Positions 7,389 through 15,706 are shown, numbered from the stretch's first letter. The stretch is DNA of 32,301 nucleotides from Chitinophagaceae bacterium UBA1946 (GCA_002336815.1 DDEU01000016.1:24712-57012), one strand, 5' to 3'. Numbers and translations are program-made. Notes: generated by a model not told the origin, from the sequence alone.

Positions 7389-9752
7389 ATGTTTATGCGG
7401 CTTTGTACCAGTTTTTTTCTTTTGGTCCTTTTCCCTGCGGCGTTGTTCTCACAAAAAAAATTCACCGTAAGCGGGTATGCCAAAGATGCACGGAATGGCG
7501 AAACATTGATCGGTGCTACCATTTCCGTAAAAGGGCAAACAAAGGGAGTGAGTACTAACCAGTTTGGCTTTTTTTCACTTACGCTTACCGAAGGCAGTTA
7601 TGTACTTATTTGTTCTTATGCAGGATACCAACCAGTGATGAACGAACTAAAACTGGCTGCAGACAAGCAACTCAATTTTGAAATGAATCCAAGAACGGCG
7701 CTGGACGAAGTGGTGATCACATCGCAGAAAAGAGACGTGAATGTGAAGAATGCACAGATGGGGAGATTTGTGTTGCCCATTGAACAGATCAAATCTATCC
7801 CGGCGTTTTTGGGAGAGGTGGATCTTTTAAAGACCGTACAATTGTTACCCGGTGTACGCAATGCCGGCGAGGGCAGTGCAGGCATATACGTTCGTGGTGG
7901 AGGTGCCGATCAGAACCTCATTTTGCTGGACGATGCAGTGGTGTACAATACGGGCCACCTGTTTGGATTTTTTTCCATTTTTAATTCAGATGCTATTAAA
8001 AATGTTTCCCTGATAAAGGGCGGCATGCCGGCCCAATATGGCGGGCGCTTATCCAGCGTACTGGATATTTCGATGAAAGAAGGCAATGATAAAAAAATAC
8101 AGGTAGATGGCGGTATCGGGCTCATCGCATCAAGGGTATCTATACAGGGGCCTCTAAAAAAAGACAAGGCTTCTTTTATCATTTCCGCAAGGCGTACTTA
8201 CATTGATGCACTCTCCAAACCCTTCATCAAAAAAACAAGTGAATTCTACGGATCAGGATATTATTTCTATGATCTCAATGCAAAAATGAACTACAAGTTT
8301 TCTGAAAAAGACCGGCTTTATATTAGTGGATATTTTGGAAGGGATGTATTTGATTTTGTAAATGGCAAGCAAAGCCTGGATGTAAATATTCCCTGGGGAA
8401 ATGCTACCGGTACCATCCGTTACAATCATGTATTTAATAAACGCCTTTTTGGTAATACCACTGCAGTGTTCAATAAGTACAACTTTACATTTGAAGCTGC
8501 CCAAAATAATTTCAATGTAAAACTGTCATCAGGCATTCGTGATGTAAACCTTAAGCAGGACTTTGACCTTTACCCGTTCACCGGGCATAAAGTTAAATTT
8601 GGAGGATATTTTACCTTTCATAACTATTCACCATCCGTAGTGAGCGGATCGCAGGATACCGTGCAGTTCAAACCATTGAACGCACAAAATAAAAAAGCGC
8701 AGGAAGGCGCATTGTATTTCCAGGACGACTGGGAAATAAGTGATAAACTAAAGATCAATGCAGGTATCCGTTACAGTTGGTTCAGGCAGCTGGGCGAATA
8801 TAAAATTTACACAACTGATGCGGATGGCAACCGGAAAGACAGCACTGTTTTTAAGAACGGCGAAACGGTAAAATTATACGGCGGTTTGGAACCAAGGCTA
8901 ACGGTGAGATATGCGATTACCGACGAAACTTCGCTGAAGGCATCCGTTACCAGGAATTTGCAATACACTCACCTCGTAAGCAATGCTGGTACCACTTTAC
9001 CAACAGACCTCTGGGTGCCCAGCACATTTAAGGTAAAGCCGCAGATGAGCTGGCTATATGCCGCAGGATTGTTCAGGAATTTCAAGGAGAATATGTATGA
9101 AACTTCTGTTGAGTTCTATTATAAAATGATGCAGAACCAGATCGAGTACAAAGAGGGGTATACCCCCAATACACTGGAGGATACCGAAAATTCTTTTGTG
9201 TTTGGAAAGGGATGGAGCTACGGCGCAGAATTTTTTGTAAATAAAACAAGGGGAAGGCTCACCGGCTGGGTAGGTTACACATTAAGCTGGACCTGGAGAA
9301 AATTTCCTGATCTGAATGAAGGCGAAAAATACCCGGCCAAGTACGACCGACGGAACGACATGAGTATAGTGGCTTTGTACCAGCTAAACAAGCGCTGGAA
9401 ATTAGCTGCTACTTTTGTGTATGGAAGCGGCAATGCAGCCACACTGCCCCAAAGATTTTATTTTGTGAACGGCGTACTAACGCAGGAGTATAGCCGCATT
9501 AATGAGTACCGTTTGCCGGCTTACCACAGGCTTGATTTTTCTGCTATCAATTCTCCCAAAAAAAATGAGCTCCGTAAAAAATGGCAGACAGAATGGGTCT
9601 TCAGCATTTACAATGTATACAGCCGGAAAAATCCTTACTTCATTTACTACGATCAAACGGGATCGTTGGCAAACGGCACGCTCAAGATACAGGCCAAGCA
9701 GGTAAGTATTTTCCCCATCATCCCGGCAGTTACATTTAATTTTAAATTTTAG
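7389..9752 (+). CDS. TonB-dependent receptor with carboxypeptidase-like regulatory domain
   Basis: Outer-membrane active transporter, 787 aa. Domains in order: Sec signal peptide (1-22), a CarboxypepD_reg-like beta-sandwich (about 25-105, VSGYAKDARNGETLIGATI onward), a likely TonB box DEVVITS (107-113), a plug domain (about 130-230, with VRGGGADQNLILLDDAVVYN and SVLDISMK), then a 22-strand type barrel ending in the aromatic C-terminus FNFKF. No SusD-like partner follows; the gene ends at a terminator. The size and lack of SusD argue against a polysaccharide-utilisation system and favour a siderophore, metal or small-ligand receptor. Its DUF3347 neighbour hints at a metal, but the substrate is not visible. 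ATG 7389 and ATG 7395 are both possible starts. Confidence 0.9.
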   Translation: MFMRLCTSFFLLVLFPAALFSQKKFTVSGYAKDARNGETLIGATISVKGQTKGVSTNQFGFFSLTLTEGSYVLICSYAGYQPVMNELKLAADKQLNFEMNPRTALDEVVITSQKRDVNVKNAQMGRFVLPIEQIKSIPAFLGEVDLLKTVQLLPGVRNAGEGSAGIYVRGGGADQNLILLDDAVVYNTGHLFGFFSIFNSDAIKNVSLIKGGMPAQYGGRLSSVLDISMKEGNDKKIQVDGGIGLIASRVSIQGPLKKDKASFIISARRTYIDALSKPFIKKTSEFYGSGYYFYDLNAKMNYKFSEKDRLYISGYFGRDVFDFVNGKQSLDVNIPWGNATGTIRYNHVFNKRLFGNTTAVFNKYNFTFEAAQNNFNVKLSSGIRDVNLKQDFDLYPFTGHKVKFGGYFTFHNYSPSVVSGSQDTVQFKPLNAQNKKAQEGALYFQDDWEISDKLKINAGIRYSWFRQLGEYKIYTTDADGNRKDSTVFKNGETVKLYGGLEPRLTVRYAITDETSLKASVTRNLQYTHLVSNAGTTLPTDLWVPSTFKVKPQMSWLYAAGLFRNFKENMYETSVEFYYKMMQNQIEYKEGYTPNTLEDTENSFVFGKGWSYGAEFFVNKTRGRLTGWVGYTLSWTWRKFPDLNEGEKYPAKYDRRNDMSIVALYQLNKRWKLAATFVYGSGNAATLPQRFYFVNGVLTQEYSRINEYRLPAYHRLDFSAINSPKKNELRKKWQTEWVFSIYNVYSRKNPYFIYYDQTGSLANGTLKIQAKQVSIFPIIPAVTFNFKF

Positions 9753-9810
9753 CAGCAGCCTTGTGTACTCTCAGCGAAGTTTGATTAAGGGGTGCATTTG
9801 TACAAACTAA

Positions 9811-9842
9811 AAATACCCCGGGTAACGGGGTGATTTTTTTTG
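9811..9842. terminator. Bidirectional terminator between receptor gene and lipocalin-like gene
   Basis: Stem ACCCCG (9815-9820) with CGGGGT (9826-9831) around a 5-nt loop, with T7 or more on the plus side and TATTTTTAG on the minus side. It serves the two convergent genes. Confidence 0.8.
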
Positions 9843-9860
9843 TAGGGGGTAGGGATTAAA

Positions 9861-10304
9861 TCAGCGCACAAACGACTGGTATGTTACAACCGTGGCGCCG
9901 GGAAAATCATGGAGATTACCAGAGGTTCTCTCTATATTAAAATTAGTTGGGGTTAGTAATAAAATTTTCCACCGGGTGGTTTCTGCATCCATGCTGATGC
10001 TGATGGAATCCTGGCTGATAAAACTGTAGTTGCCATTGATGGTTTGAGGGCTGTTAAATGCATATTGAAAATTGGCAACGCCATCAAAGATCACATAGTT
10101 CTCAGGATTTGGCACCCACGGAACAGTACTGTCTTTGGGGGTTAAGGAACCTTCATATACCTGGTACCTGATCGCATTAATGCTCCATTTACCGGCGGCT
10201 TTGTCGAGGGTTACGGCGTTTTGAATGCCTTTTTTACAACTGCTGAGGGAGGCTGCAAATGCAAATACTACAATGGTCGTTTTAATGAGTAAATTTTTTT
10301 TCAC
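9861..10304 (-). CDS. Small lipoprotein, lipocalin-like
   Basis: 147 aa with a lipoprotein signal MKKNLLIKTTIVVFAFAASL followed by SSCKKG (lipobox Cys at 23). The mature part starts LDKAAGKWSINAIRYQVYEG and continues as alternating beta strands with a late W-K-I segment, a pattern typical of the lipocalin-like domains common in Bacteroidota lipoproteins (an N-terminal G-x-W, then about eight short strands). That assignment rests on pattern only. It lies 47 nt downstream of the 358-aa secreted-protein gene on the same strand, so the two may be co-transcribed, and ends at a shared bidirectional terminator. Confidence 0.8.
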   Translation of the reverse strand: MKKNLLIKTTIVVFAFAASLSSCKKGIQNAVTLDKAAGKWSINAIRYQVYEGSLTPKDSTVPWVPNPENYVIFDGVANFQYAFNSPQTINGNYSFISQDSISISMDAETTRWKILLLTPTNFNIERTSGNLHDFPGATVVTYQSFVR

Positions 10305-10351
10305 GGATTATGTTTTTGAATTTACTCCTATAAAACGCTGCTGAATAAAAA

Positions 10352-11428
10352 TTATTGTGGATTATCCGGCTTGTGAATAAACCTGATGGTACCGCTGTTT
10401 TTAAGGTCAGAGGAAATGCGCACTTCGTATCGTTTGTCGCCGTCTGTGATCACCATCAGGGCGGTATTGGGCGGTATTTCACCCAGGTTTTCTGCATACA
10501 TGGTAAGTTCATTCATTGTGGCTCCTGTGCTGGCATCCAGGGTAAGCGTAATGGCTTTTTCACTGAGTCTTTTATGGGAGAGAATGAGCTTATTATTGTA
10601 AAAAAGCGAAATGCTGTCGCCATCTACTTCGCCATTGTCATACAAGTCTACTTTAAAGGTCTCATTCTCGATCTGTATCGTTTTAAGAATGTCTGCTTTT
10701 CGTTTTTCAAAATTGATATCTGCCTTTATTTCATCCATTACCGGTTTTTTTATTTCAGGGGTTTCCAGTTTGGCGGGTTCTTTTTTTGACGTTTCTGCTT
10801 TTGTAATTACAGGTGCAACCGGGGCCTGTTTTATTTTAGGAAGGGCTTTTGCGGATGCTGGTGCCTTCTTTTTTGGAGCAGTTCCCCCGGCTTTTGCAGT
10901 GGCAGTATTTAATTTGGGATCAGCCTTTTTTACTACTGGCTGCTGGGTGCTTTTTTTATTGAAAGCTGAAAGGCTTTTATTTAATGTTCTGCGGGTGAGG
11001 GTGGTGTTGCCTTCGCCACAGCCGGAGCGTTGGCCGGGTGCTGTGATCCAGCGTCCTGCAAGCTTTTCTTCCGTACCGTTTTTTTCGTAGGTGAGATAAT
11101 GCACCTGCAGGCAATCCTGGAAGTCGGGCGGTGTATTGCCTTTTACTCTTTCAGTTTCGGTTACTTTTATCCCCTTTGTTTTAGGATAGTACGTGCCTTC
11201 TAATTTGCAGATTACATAATAAGTGCGTCCCTGGAAGTAAGAGTAGGAAAACCCGCTTACCCTGGTGCCGTTCACTTCTACCTCCAGCACAAATTCTGTA
11301 TTGTCGCCCATACCCTGCACAATATCACCATTGCTGTTAAAATAACCTCTCCATTGCCCGTTGATCTTCTGGGAAAAAACAGCAAAGGCAGCAAGGTAAA
11401 ACAGAACGAATAGTATAACTTTTTTCAT
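10352..11428 (-). CDS. Secreted two-domain protein with Lys/Pro/Ala-rich linker, unknown function
   Basis: 358 aa. Signal peptide MKKVILFVLFYLAAFAVFSQ, cleaved near residue 20. The N-terminal domain (about 21-150) is beta-rich, begins INGQWRGYF and contains three Cys. A low-complexity linker (about 160-245) is rich in Lys, Pro, Ala and Thr. The C-terminal domain (about 250-358) runs from IQIENETFKVDLYDNGEVDGDSISLFYNN to IRFIHKP; this D-N-G-E-V-D-G-D-x-I-S-L pattern recurs in Bacteroidota periplasmic proteins, but I cannot name the family. The basic linker suggests a periplasmic or cell-wall-spanning protein. No catalytic motif is seen. Confidence 0.82.
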   Translation of the reverse strand: MKKVILFVLFYLAAFAVFSQKINGQWRGYFNSNGDIVQGMGDNTEFVLEVEVNGTRVSGFSYSYFQGRTYYVICKLEGTYYPKTKGIKVTETERVKGNTPPDFQDCLQVHYLTYEKNGTEEKLAGRWITAPGQRSGCGEGNTTLTRRTLNKSLSAFNKKSTQQPVVKKADPKLNTATAKAGGTAPKKKAPASAKALPKIKQAPVAPVITKAETSKKEPAKLETPEIKKPVMDEIKADINFEKRKADILKTIQIENETFKVDLYDNGEVDGDSISLFYNNKLILSHKRLSEKAITLTLDASTGATMNELTMYAENLGEIPPNTALMVITDGDKRYEVRISSDLKNSGTIRFIHKPDNPQ

Positions 11429-11531
11429 TTCTACAACCCTTTTTTCAACAATTTAAAACTTATCCGGATGCTTTAAAAACAAAGATGTACAAAGTTATTT
11501 GAGATATATTTTTCCTTCGCTAATAGTTCGT

Positions 11532-11539
11532 TAAATTTG
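11532..11539 (+). promoter_or_regulatory. -7 box TAAATTTG of thrS
   Basis: An exact TAnnTTTG match, ending 33 nt before the thrS ATG at 11573. A TTG at 11537 that could be mistaken for a start codon lies inside this box. Confidence 0.6.
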
Positions 11540-11572
11540 CCGCTCAAAATTAAAGGATTAGATATACAGGTC

Positions 11573-13513
11573 ATGATTAAAATAACACTTCCGGATGGCG
11601 CAGTGAGGGAATATCCCAAAGGCAGTTCTGCAATGGATGTTGCAAAATCGATCAGCGAAGGGCTGGCAAGAAAAGTGCTGGCTGCCAAAATAAATGGTGC
11701 TGTTTGGGATGCCACCCGCCCTATCAATGATGATGCTACGCTGCAGTTGCTTACCTGGAACGAAACAGACGGCAAAGAAACCTTCTGGCACTCTTCTGCC
11801 CACCTGATGGCAGAAGCGCTGGAATTCTTTTACCCGGGTGTGAAATTTGGATATGGTCCTCCCGGCGAAAGAGGCTTTTATTACGATGTTGATTTTGGCG
11901 AAAAAAGCATTGGTGAAGAAGATCTGTTGAAAATTGAAAAGAAAATGCTGGAGCTTGCCAAAACCAATGCTGCCTATGAAAGGAAAGAAGTTAGTAAAAC
12001 CGATGCTGTAAAATATTTCACAGAAAAAGGTGATCCCTATAAACTGGAGATCATCGACCGCCTGAATGATGGCGAAATTACTTTTTACACACAGGGTAAT
12101 TTTACCGATCTCTGCCGTGGTCCGCATATCCCCGGTACAGGTTTTATCAAGGCGGTTAAGCTTACCAATATCGCCGGTGCATACTGGCTCAATGATGAGA
12201 AAAATAAAATGCTCACCCGTATCTATGGTGTTACATTTCCTTCACAGAAAGAACTGGATGAACACCTGGTATTACTGGAAGAAGCTAGAAAGCGTGACCA
12301 TAGAAGATTGGGCAAAGAACTGGAGCTGTTTGCCTTTTCCGAAAAAGTGGGTATGGGTCTGCCGCTATGGTTACCCAAAGGGGCAATGCTGAGAGAGAGA
12401 CTGCAGCAGTTCTTACAAAAATCCCAAACAGAGATCGGCTACCTGCCGGTGATCACGCCGCATATCGGCCATAAAAATTTGTACGTTACTTCCGGCCATT
12501 ATGAAAAATATGGCAAGGATAGTTTTCAACCGATCAAAACGCCGCAGGAAGGAGAGGAGTTTTTTTTAAAACCGATGAACTGCCCTCACCATTGCGAAAT
12601 TTATAAAACATCCCCACGCAGTTACAAAGACCTGCCGTTGCGGTTGGCCGAGTTTGGAACCGTGTACCGTTATGAGCAGCATGGCGAACTGCACGGCCTC
12701 ACCAGGGTACGTGGTTTTACCCAGGATGATGCTCACCTGTTTTGTATGCCGGAACAGGTAAAGGAGGAGTTTAAAAAGGTGATCGACCTGGTATTGCATG
12801 TATTTCATTCGTTGAGTTTTACAGATTATACCGCACAGATCTCTCTTCGTCATAAAACAGACAGGGCAAAATATATAGGAACTGAGGAAAACTGGAACCT
12901 GGCAGAACAATCCATTATTGAAGCGGCGGCTGAAAAAGGATTGAAAACTGTTACAGAATATGATGAAGCGGCCTTTTATGGTCCTAAGCTTGATTTTATG
13001 GTACGGGATGCCATTGGCCGTAAATGGCAATTGGGCACCATCCAGGTAGATTATAATTTGCCGGAAAGGTTTGATCTTACTTATATTGGTGAGGACAATG
13101 CCAAACACCGTCCTGTGATGATCCACCGGGCTCCTTTTGGAAGCATGGAGCGTTTCATTGCTGTACTGATTGAGCACTGCGCAGGTAAATTTCCGTTGTG
13201 GCTGGCACCAACCCAGGTTAAAATATTACCCATCAGTGATAAGTTCCTTCCATATTGCCAGGACGTATTGCAGCAATTGAAAGTTGCCGATATCAGGGCC
13301 GAGATTGATGACAGGAATGAAAAGATCGGTAAAAAGATACGGGATACAGAATTGGAAAAAGTACCGCTGATGCTGGTGATCGGTGAAAAAGAGATGAACG
13401 AAGGTAAAGTGGCTGTTCGCAGGCAGGGTAAAGGCGATGTAGGGGTGCAGCCCATCAGCGAGTTTATTGCATTGGTAAATGAAGAGGTAAAAAGTAAAAG
13501 GTCAATCGAATAA
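11573..13513 (+). CDS. thrS: Threonyl-tRNA synthetase
   Basis: Charges tRNA-Thr in the cytoplasm. 646 aa, full length. An N-terminal TGS domain (about 1-62, ITLPDGAVREYPKGSSAMDVA) is followed by the editing domain with its Cys/His site (HSSAH at 73-77 and CRGPH at 181-185). The class II catalytic core has the zinc-ligand region MNCPHHCEIY (Cys 337) and motif 2 with LAEFGTVYRYEQHGELHG and VRGFTQDDAHLF. The C-terminal anticodon-binding domain runs from about residue 545 (LWLAPTQVKILP). ATG 11573 is chosen because it begins MIKITLPDG as in homologues. It is the first gene of the conserved order thrS, infC, rpmI, rplT. Confidence 0.97.
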   Translation: MIKITLPDGAVREYPKGSSAMDVAKSISEGLARKVLAAKINGAVWDATRPINDDATLQLLTWNETDGKETFWHSSAHLMAEALEFFYPGVKFGYGPPGERGFYYDVDFGEKSIGEEDLLKIEKKMLELAKTNAAYERKEVSKTDAVKYFTEKGDPYKLEIIDRLNDGEITFYTQGNFTDLCRGPHIPGTGFIKAVKLTNIAGAYWLNDEKNKMLTRIYGVTFPSQKELDEHLVLLEEARKRDHRRLGKELELFAFSEKVGMGLPLWLPKGAMLRERLQQFLQKSQTEIGYLPVITPHIGHKNLYVTSGHYEKYGKDSFQPIKTPQEGEEFFLKPMNCPHHCEIYKTSPRSYKDLPLRLAEFGTVYRYEQHGELHGLTRVRGFTQDDAHLFCMPEQVKEEFKKVIDLVLHVFHSLSFTDYTAQISLRHKTDRAKYIGTEENWNLAEQSIIEAAAEKGLKTVTEYDEAAFYGPKLDFMVRDAIGRKWQLGTIQVDYNLPERFDLTYIGEDNAKHRPVMIHRAPFGSMERFIAVLIEHCAGKFPLWLAPTQVKILPISDKFLPYCQDVLQQLKVADIRAEIDDRNEKIGKKIRDTELEKVPLMLVIGEKEMNEGKVAVRRQGKGDVGVQPISEFIALVNEEVKSKRSIE

Positions 13514-13609
13514 AAAAGCTATATTTACAAAGTAAGTATGGTTCAATACCAGCTTGATTATAATAATTTATTCACCGGGATCAATTAAAAATAAAAAACA
13601 CTCAACCTG

Positions 13610-13618
13610 TAGAGTTTG
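13610..13618 (+). promoter_or_regulatory. Possible infC promoter element
   Basis: TAGAGTTTG differs from the -7 consensus only by a 3-nt instead of a 2-nt gap, and ends 34 nt before the infC ATG in the 139-nt thrS-infC gap. No terminator is seen in that gap, so read-through from thrS is equally possible. Confidence 0.35.
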
Positions 13619-13652
13619 CATAAACCGGGTGCAGGCAGCAGGTAAATAAAAT

Positions 13653-14243
13653 ATGGCATTCCCTCCAAGGCCACCCCGTGGCGCATTCAATCCCCGTTTT
13701 AGAAAAGAACAACAGCAGGAGCATCGTACCAATCATATGATCAGGGTACCTGAAGTTAGGTTAGTGGGTGAAAATATAACAGTAGGCGTATATCCAACTG
13801 CCGATGCACTTAAAATTGCACAGGATCTTCAGCTAGACCTGGTAGAGATATCTCCGGGTGCGGTACCGCCTGTGTGTAAAGTGATCGATTACAATAAGTT
13901 TTTGTACGACGAGAAGAAGAAGAAGAAAGAAATGAAGGCGAAGTCAAAAACGAGCGAGGTAAAAGAAGTGCGTTTTACGCCCAATACCGATGATCATGAC
14001 TTTGAATTCAAAAGCAAACACGCTGAAAAATTCCTGCAGGATGGTAATAAAGTGAAAGCACATGTTCAGTTTAAAGGAAGGGCGATCATGTTTAAAGAAA
14101 GGGGTGAGTTGTTGCTGTTAAAACTTGCAGATAAGTTAAAAGATGTAGGTGCGCTGGAAGGTCTGCCTAAAATGGAAGGCAAGCGGATGCAGGTAATGTT
14201 TGCTCCCAAAAGCCAGAAAAAAGCAAAAGCATCCGACAAATAA
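13653..14243 (+). CDS. infC: Translation initiation factor IF-3
   Basis: Binds the 30S subunit, prevents premature 50S joining and checks start-codon pairing. 196 aa. A basic N-terminal extension (MAFPPRPPRGAFNPRFRKEQ, with R/P clusters) precedes the IF3-N domain (about 26-95: NHMIRVPEVRLVGEN, then LDLVEISPGAVPPVCKVIDYNKF), a Lys-rich linker helix and IF3-C (about 105-187, VKEVRFTPNTDDHDFEFK to KMEGKRMQVMFAP). It starts with ATG rather than the rare AUU that allows autoregulation in E. coli. No Shine-Dalgarno sequence precedes it. A hairpin 15 nt after the stop separates it from rpmI. Confidence 0.96.
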   Translation: MAFPPRPPRGAFNPRFRKEQQQEHRTNHMIRVPEVRLVGENITVGVYPTADALKIAQDLQLDLVEISPGAVPPVCKVIDYNKFLYDEKKKKKEMKAKSKTSEVKEVRFTPNTDDHDFEFKSKHAEKFLQDGNKVKAHVQFKGRAIMFKERGELLLLKLADKLKDVGALEGLPKMEGKRMQVMFAPKSQKKAKASDK

Positions 14244-14258
14244 AAAAGATATAAAAAA

Positions 14259-14291
14259 AGGAAACCGGAAGGTTTCCTCTTCTGTTTTTAA
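14259..14291 (+). terminator. Terminator or attenuator after infC
   Basis: An 8-bp stem AGGAAACC (14259-14266) with GGTTTCCT (14271-14278) and a GGAA loop, followed by CTTCTGTTTTT. With the promoter at 14345-14373 it suggests rpmI-rplT is a separate transcription unit. Confidence 0.65.
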
Positions 14292-14344
14292 AGCATTCTG
14301 GCTAAAAATGACCATGCTGTGAAAAAAAAGAGCCACCAGCAGGC

Positions 14345-14373
14345 TTGATTTTCCGTGTTTTTCCCTACCTTCG
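14345..14373 (+). promoter_or_regulatory. rpmI-rplT promoter
   Basis: TTG at 14345-14347, an 18-nt spacer and TACCTTCG at 14366-14373 match the Bacteroidota -33/-7 consensus with one mismatch (C for T at position 7). It implies a leader of about 95 nt before rpmI. Confidence 0.55.
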
Positions 14374-14379
14374 CCGCCC

Positions 14380-14470
14380 GAAAAGAATTTCTTTTCAGGA
14401 ACATTTCCCACACGGCCCAAAAAGTTCCCGTCTGTTCGGGGCGCCAGCAGGGAGTAACTATTATCAGTTA
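14380..14470 (+). promoter_or_regulatory. Structured leader of rpmI-rplT, possible r-protein autoregulation site
   Basis: The leader can form GAAAAG-AATTT-CTTTTC (14380-14396), CCCG-N6-CGGG (14427-14440) and, just before rpmI, TAACT-N6-AGTTA (14455-14470). An alternative pairing of AGTTCCC (14423-14429) with GGGA and ACT around 14450-14459 would exclude the last hairpin. L20-type leaders regulate this operon in other phyla by similar switching; for this sequence it is inference. Confidence 0.35.
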
Positions 14471-14474
14471 TACA

Positions 14475-14675
14475 ATGCCAAAAGTTAAAACAAACTCAAG
14501 CGCAAAAAAGCGCTTCAAGGTAACCGCTACAGGCTTAATCAGTTACCAGAAACCTTTCAAACGTCACATCTTAACCAAGAAATCAACCAAGCGTAAACGC
14601 GGCATGCGTAAAGACGGGATGGTTCATCCAACCCAGCAGGCTTTTGTAATGCGTTTATTGCGTTTAAGAGGCTAA
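14475..14675 (+). CDS. rpmI: 50S ribosomal protein L35
   Basis: 66-aa basic protein of the large subunit. It begins MPKVKTNSSAKKRFKVTATG and contains KPFKRHILTKKSTKRKRGMR, both typical of bL35. The frame is open further upstream, to 14355, but the start MPKVKT is conserved and the longer form would include the promoter region. rplT follows 49 nt downstream with no terminator between, so the two are co-transcribed. Confidence 0.96.
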   Translation: MPKVKTNSSAKKRFKVTATGLISYQKPFKRHILTKKSTKRKRGMRKDGMVHPTQQAFVMRLLRLRG

Positions 14676-14724
14676 TCACCCCGGTTATTTCAATACTCAA
14701 CATTAACTTTAAAAAAATTAAGAT

Positions 14725-15069
14725 ATGCCACGTTCAAAAAATGCAGTTGCATCAAGAGCACGCCGCAAAAGGGTTTTAAAAGCTGCCAAAGGTTACTACG
14801 GCAAGCGTAAAAATGTTTACACCGTTGCCAAAAACGTAATGGAAAAAGGGTTAACATACGCTTATGTTGGCCGTAAGATCAAAAAGAGAGATTACCGCAG
14901 GTTATGGATCGCACGTATCAACGCTGCCGTTCGTGAAGAAGGATTAACCTATAGCGAATTCATCCACAAACTGGCCGGAGCCAATATCGAGATCAACCGT
15001 AAAGTGTTGGCTGATCTTGCAATGAATGAGCCGGAGAGTTTCAAGGCGCTGGTAGCAAAAGTTAAATAA
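14725..15069 (+). CDS. rplT: 50S ribosomal protein L20
   Basis: 114 aa, full length. It begins MPRSKNAVASRARRKRVLKAAKGYYGKRKN, then KNVMEKGLTYAYVGRKIKKRDYRRLWIARINAAVREEGLTYSEFI, as expected of bL20: a long basic N-terminal helix that binds 23S rRNA and a globular C-terminal half. In several bacteria L20 represses its own operon by binding the rpmI leader; the structured leader before rpmI here would allow the same. Last gene of the translation block, followed by a hairpin. Confidence 0.97.
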   Translation: MPRSKNAVASRARRKRVLKAAKGYYGKRKNVYTVAKNVMEKGLTYAYVGRKIKKRDYRRLWIARINAAVREEGLTYSEFIHKLAGANIEINRKVLADLAMNEPESFKALVAKVK

Positions 15070-15090
15070 GTTTTGCTTGCAGATATTAAA

Positions 15091-15130
15091 GAACCGGGTG
15101 TGAATGAATAGTTTGCACCCGATTCTTATT
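15091..15130 (+). terminator. Probable terminator of rpmI-rplT
   Basis: CGGGTGTGAA (15095-15104) pairs with TTTGCACCCG (15112-15121) over 10 bp including two G-T wobbles, followed by ATTCTTATTTC. The T tract is imperfect. A smaller hairpin GCCT-GCGT-AGGC (15156-15167) with a T-rich tail follows and could back it up. Confidence 0.55.
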
Positions 15131-15225
15131 TCAGACTTTCTTCGGCTATTTATCTGCCTGCGTAGGCTTCTTTTTCCGAATATCTCTTTTTATGGTTTTA
15201 AGTAAAGCAAAAAAGGGAAATTGAG

Positions 15226-15651
15226 TTATTTTGTATCTTTCGGCACTTCAGGTATTTTCATTTCTTTATTGTCTTTCATATACAAAACAAGTTTTAAAGT
15301 CCCATCTAATTGTTGCTCAAATACTTTTAATATACTGTCTGTTTTAAGAAAATCTTTATAACCGTAGAAATAGTACTCCTTTAACTTCAAGGTTCCGTTG
15401 GGATTAATTTCGGTAGTACCTTTTGAAAAAATAGTATCTACCAATGGTTCAAAGCCTAATTGAGATTTTATTATATAACCTGCTTGAAATTTGTCCTTGA
15501 GATAGTATGATTTTACAAATTGCACTATACCGCCATAATCTCCTGTAAACACTTGTTGCGTTTTAATGCGATATTTATAATGCCCTATTTTTTCGTAATT
15601 GGCACAACTGCAAATAAGACTCGAAAGGACTATTCCCAAAAAAAATTTCAT
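15226..15651 (-). CDS. Small lipoprotein, candidate immunity protein to the upstream amidase
   Basis: 141 aa. Lipoprotein signal MKFFLGIVLSSLICSC with the acylated Cys at residue 16, so the protein should sit in the periplasm or outer membrane. The mature part is rich in Tyr, Lys and Phe with short beta strands and no conserved catalytic residues. I do not recognise the family; it does not resemble the Tai4 immunity proteins as I remember them. It lies 55 nt downstream of the Tae4-like gene on the same strand, without a terminator between, and shares its A+T-rich composition. A membrane-anchored periplasmic inhibitor is exactly what a peptidoglycan amidase toxin would need, but the immunity role is inference from position. 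Confidence 0.75.
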   Translation of the reverse strand: MKFFLGIVLSSLICSCANYEKIGHYKYRIKTQQVFTGDYGGIVQFVKSYYLKDKFQAGYIIKSQLGFEPLVDTIFSKGTTEINPNGTLKLKEYYFYGYKDFLKTDSILKVFEQQLDGTLKLVLYMKDNKEMKIPEVPKDTK

Positions 15652-15706
15652 AAAATTTGAATGATTTGTTAATCAAAATGGATTTACTTTCAGAGAATTT
15701 TACTTC

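Noticed and set aside
11537..11572. TTG start adding 12 residues to ThrS
   Set aside because: Overlaps the TAAATTTG box, and MIKITLPDG at 11573 is the conserved beginning.
14355..14474. N-terminal extension of L35 by 40 residues
   Set aside because: It covers the promoter and leader; bL35 begins MPKVKT.
15156..15167. GCCTGCGTAGGC hairpin as a dispersed palindromic repeat
   Set aside because: Only one copy was noticed in the window and the stem is just 4 bp; at most a backup terminator.
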